A stretch of DNA of 64,000 bases from Limonium bicolor (lineage: Eukaryota; Streptophyta; Magnoliopsida; Caryophyllales; Plumbaginaceae): contig CM041781.1 in NCBI GenBank assembly GCA_023374045.1, positions 145,196,982-145,260,981 of the forward strand. The letters are read 5' to 3'. Positions 59,203 through 64,000 of the stretch are shown piece by piece; within the stretch, counting starts at the first letter, position 1; each line of letters starts with the position of its first letter. Under the pieces are notes generated by a model, which saw only the letters and a program-made list of their open reading frames with translations, was not told the DNA's origin and ran no database searches. Both the position numbers and the translations under genes were made by a program.

Positions 59203-62200
59203 TGTAACACCCCAACCACCACCGTACACTTAACATCAATCTGCAGCGGAAATCCCAACTCATCACATTACTTAATTCAATGGTGTTACACGCCGTTAAC
59301 CACCCACGTGGCTAACAAGGCTAATACATATACATTTGTGTCGGTCTGATGGACTAGATTTCCGAGCAACTACACAATACAATCCTCATTCCATTTTCAA
59401 CATTTATAATATACATACATTCCCACTGTACCGAGTATTTACAAACTAATGCCGATAACAATTTCGGTCTTACTACGCTTACAATGCTTACGCCATTTAA
59501 ATGGCTACCCATGTATAAACATCTACCCCGTCCTACTCTCGAACGGCTTCCAGCTCCTTGTACCTGAAATAGAAAAGGTAGAAAAGGGTGGCCCCCAAGG
59601 GGCTCAGCACCTTTGCTGGTATGGTAATCCCGCAGCCCACATGCTACCGGGCCACGCACAACTAATTGTCGTCTTAGCATGCAGTTGATTATATTTAAAT
59701 CATGCATACAAGCCATAAACATACAACACATAACATTTCGCCTCAATGGGCTCAACCTATAACCAAAACATCCACACTTAACCAACCATCCAATGATTCC
59801 TTAAACCCTAGAGTGGCTCTCCTCTAAAACGGAGCTACTTCCTTAACGAACGACATGTACCCATTAATCGGGTTATCCTTAAATGCCTCTTGTCGCAAAC
59901 TGGGATTCATTTCCATGATCCACACACTCCATATCATACAACACATCTCATTCCTCACATAACAAACATAACAACACCTTTCCTGTTTCGACGCACACAT
60001 GATGATATCGCATTCATTTTAAACATCCAATATATAAATATACCATAGCATAGCAAGGGAATTTGCATAGCACCATAACATTACATAACACCATAAAATC
60101 GGTTCTCACAAGGAACCTTCCACCATAGTTAGTATACCATGTGAGCCTAGGGATTTTTGCCAATCCCATGTTAGGCTCGTTACCAACCTCGTTACCGTCC
60201 GGTTATATAGAACGGTTAACTTATACCCAAGGTGTGTCGGATATAGTAATCCCAAGCACACCGAAATAACATACGCATGCCCCTGTGGCCCGACGTGAGT
60301 CAGTAACTAGCTTTGGATAAGCTAAGGGAAGGTAGAAACCAAGTTGGAATACCACCTATACATACACCAAGAGAGCCGAACCGGATATGATATCGACTCC
60401 CGTCCATCACACGCGTGGCCGGAACAACCGGACTCCCACCCCCCATTAGTACATATACACTTAATAATAAGTAGTTAGCGTTCCATTATGGAGCCCTACC
60501 ACATCCACACACCATACGGTATCATAACCGAGTTAAGCACACAAGGGAGGTTCACACACTTGCTTACAACAACAATGTCCAATTAACTCACACATAGCCG
60601 TGGTTAGCACGTTCCCAAGGTTTGGGCCGTTAACTCCGAATACCGATCACTCATGTGTTCCTAGATTTGGTTAGCTAAGGTTTAACACATATTTGAGGTT
60701 AAATGGTATCGGAGGCCAAATTCGCCACATAAATGAATTACTATAAACTCATTTCATGTTTTAATCTTACAAGGTGGCAAACACTCAAGAAAACATATTG
60801 GCATACAAGCCGGTGTAATCCGGTAGGACACAGGTTGCAAGAAAACCATACCTGTCACCGGAGTCCACTTTACCACGTCCACTTATGTTCCTCGAGCGAT
60901 TCTCGAACAACTGTTAACATCACATGTTTTTATTAACATCGGGGTTTGCTTGATTATTTACTGTCTAATGCTTATACTTCTCCCCGTTAACTTAGTTACA
61001 TAACTTAACATTTTAACTTGTTTTACTTTCACATTTATTTACAATTTTTCACCCACTTAATTGTCATTAAAACTCACCTAACATGTCCTTAACATCCTCA
61101 TAACATCATTAACCATCAATCCCCATCATTACACATCATTTCCATACCTTAAACAACAATTTTGGTCCATACAGTGCCTTGTCCGAACTTGTGTCCGGAC
61201 TTCCCAAGTTCGGACACAGTTCGAGAGTAATCCCAGATAGAAACAGTCACGTCCGAACTTGTGTCCGGACTTCCCAAGTTCGGACACAGTTCGAGAATGA
61301 GAAAATCCTTCACCCAACAGAGCCTATCCGAACTTCCATGTCCGGACGGAAGTTCGGACACGGCAAAATGCTCAACTTCTACACCTTTAAACACTTAGCC
61401 AAATTCCTCCAAAGCCTCCAACACTTATAGTTTATACTCCCTAAGTCCCTTAGTGATGATTCATGCCAATTCTAACCATTATACCTAGACATTTCTTCCA
61501 CACAACATCATCATTCAAACATCCTTACTTACATATCAAAACTCCTTATGTCATTCTTACAATTCCTTTCCCAAGCTTACACTTCCTCCTTAATTTTTCC
61601 AAGTGGTATTTCACCAATATTGACCACTATACCAAGGTGTTTCCTCTACACCTTAACATCACCTCTCAAACTTCTTTCTTACTAACTAAACCTCCTTTTT
61701 CACATCCCACCTAAACATCACTTATTCCTTGAATATCAACATTATCTAAACCTTAAACAAACTCCTCCAAGACTTAAATACATTCTCAAAACACATATTG
61801 AATTCCTAGAACTTCCAAGACAATGCCTAAATCCTTGCATCCCTCTAAATTACCTTAATACATGCTTTCTTCTCAAGTAAACATTCATTCACCTTTACAC
61901 TCCCTAGTTCACCAAAACTTCCTTAAAACACTTAGAACTTCTCACACATCTTCCCAAATTTGGCCATAGCTTCTCTAGTATATACCCACATCCAAACACT
62001 TAGGTTTTTACCTTAATTCATTCAAGAACACCTAAGACCCATCAAGAACATTTTTACACACAAACTTCACATATTAAGCACTACATCACAATATAGTGCA
62101 TAACTTAAATTGCTTGGCACTTAGGCCCTTAAATAACATGGCTCTTAGGCCCTTAAATTGCATAAACCTTAAACACTGAATTTCCCACATAAGTAATGCC

Positions 62201-63815
62201 TTTGACCTGCGAATACACCCAACAATACATATGCCCTTAATAAACTCCTTGAGAGCATTTTACTAGCTCATTTGCCATTGGCTCCTTAGGTATTTTATTA
62301 AGCAAATCAAGCTCATTTTCCTAAGGCATTTAAACTACATTGAGATAGTTTGTTTACCTCTTTTTCCTCACAAACTTCTTTCTTGTTTCCTTGTAAAACC
62401 GGTGGGGTGTTTAGTTGTTTGCCAACTTCTATACAATGTACAAATAATAGAATGAGTATTCAAGCATTATGCTTCATCTCATTATAAACCCTAGTTACAT
62501 ATATTATCTTAAGGTATTAAAATGATTGTTTTACCTTGGAATGGAAAGAGAGCTTGAATATATATCAAGAGAGGACTCCACCAAGCCCTTGGAAGATTCA
62601 AATGAAGCTAAAACAAGCAAGGTAATGACACCATGGTGAGGTTAATTTTCGGCCATGTACTAAAAGGAGAGGAAACTTGATTTTTCTTTGAGATTCCTTA
62701 CCTAGAAGCAAAGGAGAACAATAATATGTGAAAAGGTGAGCTCAAGCTCCATCAATGGTGAATCTCCTTGGCACCAGAACTGAGTTCTTGAGGATTTGAA
62801 AAGGTAGAAGTGTAGAGCTTGCTCCAACTAGAAGAATGGTGGTCTTGGAATTGAATTTGGACCATGGAGCTAGGAGTTACAAGCATTCAAAGATGGAAAA
62901 CAATGGTGGTGTTGGTGTTGCTGTATCAGCTCGTAAAAGAGAGCAAGAAGGGAGGCTGGGGTCGTGTGAAATGAAGGAGGAAAGGAGAAATGAAGATAGA
63001 ACTTGCTTTAACAAGATATTTGTATTAAAAGGTAACTTTCTCCTTTTACCTTCCTACCCTTCCTTTCCTTAATTGCTTTTTACATGGTGGTGACTCACCT
63101 TCATAAAAACCGGCCACCATTTAGTTAGAAGGGTGTTTTGGTCTTTGTTGACCAACTTAATCACTTATAACATTATATGTTACAAACTAGCTTATAAAAA
63201 TCACTATTCACCAAAAACAAGGCACATAGAAGTGAAATTTTTGATTTCCCATTGATATAGCCACCCAAATGTGATACTAATAGTACACATGTTAATTAAA
63301 GAGTAATGATGGACATTTAGCCATTCAAAACTCATTTACAAGACAATTTTTCAAAAACGTGCTTTAAGACTCTTAAAGCACATTTTGTGTTTTAACTTGT
63401 TTCCAAGCTTGGTTTTCTTTGGTAATTGACTTAATATGTTCATTAACATATAATAAGGCATAGGTATGACCATTAGGCCTTATACACACTTATCCCAAGC
63501 TTAGAGCACATTTTAGCCCATATTGACCTTAAGGTATTTATTTGTGTTTTGTTTGGTTTCATGTCTACCAAAGTTTCCTAAGGACTTAATTAGCCTTATA
63601 AAGTCATAATTAAACATTATCAAGTCTTGGTAGGCTCTTTGGGTCCTAGCCAAGTTCACTCCAAGCTTAGAGCATGTTTTTGCTCAAACCGTGTCTTAGT
63701 GTTTTATTGTGTTGTACCATGGTTTAAATGGTTCGATTATGTTTCTAAGGCACTTTTTAGCCTTTAAATACCATAGTTTAACATTTACACACATACCAAG
63801 GTTTGGGGTATTTCA
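59203..63815 (-). repeat. Family A LTR, copy 5 (4613 bp, - strand)
   Basis: Same ends and order as copy 4. It serves as the 5' LTR of the internal region on its left, with a primer site directly adjacent, and as the 3' LTR of a second internal region on its right, with a polypurine tract directly adjacent. A palindrome array lies at 61181-61359. Confidence 0.9.
61181..61359. repeat. Palindrome array in LTR copy 5, 3 units
   Basis: Same units as 51614-51791; the third arm starts ATCCGAACTT in place of GTCCGAACTT. Confidence 0.9.
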
Positions 63816-64000
63816 ATCTACCCCCCTTAAAAGAACTTCGTCCTCGAAGTTCACATTTCCTCGCATCATTGGATTAGAATACGGGAATTACTATAGCCAT
63901 AAGACTTCCATTACCAACCACCCTTTACATCCAACCTCGGACTTAATGGTCCGGGCAACATATCCACATACATAAAATATCATACCACATGGTAACCTCG
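63816..64000 (-). mobile_element. Start of a second family A internal region, cut by the window end
   Basis: It repeats 54243-54427 almost exactly, including the polypurine tract and stem-loop, with two small indels. Confidence 0.9.

Overview
This is plant nuclear DNA (a eudicot by its plastid-derived and retrotransposon protein sequences; I cannot name the species) and it is almost entirely a nest of transposable elements inserted into one another. I see no intact host gene. The AT-rich intergenic sequence, plant-type Ty3/gypsy proteins, plastid pseudogenes, a CACTA transposon and GT-AG introns exclude a bacterial or organelle source.

Layout. 1-3245: 3' part of a long LTR of family A (Tekay/Del-type ends), + strand, inserted into an older related element on the - strand (3246 to about 6075). 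6075-10978: plastid DNA in the nucleus, decayed ycf1 joined tail to tail to decayed ndhF. 10979-31278: a family A LTR on the - strand that begins exactly where ndhF stops. It is split by a CACTA transposon (11079-17677) carrying exons of a host gene that resembles the snRNA-activating complex subunit SNAPC3/SRD2, and by a Tat-lineage Ty3/gypsy element (18142-27751) with both LTRs and the duplication CAGAC on each side. 31279-40136: non-coding retroelement DNA rich in tandem repeats, including a 49-bp minisatellite of about 29 copies. 40137-49630: a Tekay-type element with a 5.6-kb 5' LTR, tRNA-Met primer site and gag but no pol, whose 3' LTR is cut by the next element. 49631-64000: family A on the - strand as LTR - internal - LTR - internal, running off the window; 4.6-kb LTRs and a 5.0-kb non-coding internal region, as in LARDs (large non-autonomous LTR derivatives).

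Order of events read from the nesting: old - strand element, then plastid DNA, then the family A LTR in ndhF, then CACTA and Tat in that LTR. The family A array at the right is young: its two LTRs look nearly identical except for one patch.

The most interesting signals are structural: (1) palindrome arrays in the family A LTRs whose stem bases differ between copies in a compensated way; (2) a primer-binding site inside a stem-loop, also with a compensated change; (3) a non-coding block conserved between two diverged internal regions; (4) a phase-compatible intron between gag and pro in the Tat element, and another in its antisense coiled-coil ORF; (5) four phase-compatible exons of a host gene carried in the CACTA element. 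All identities come from reading sequence and recall of families; no search was run.
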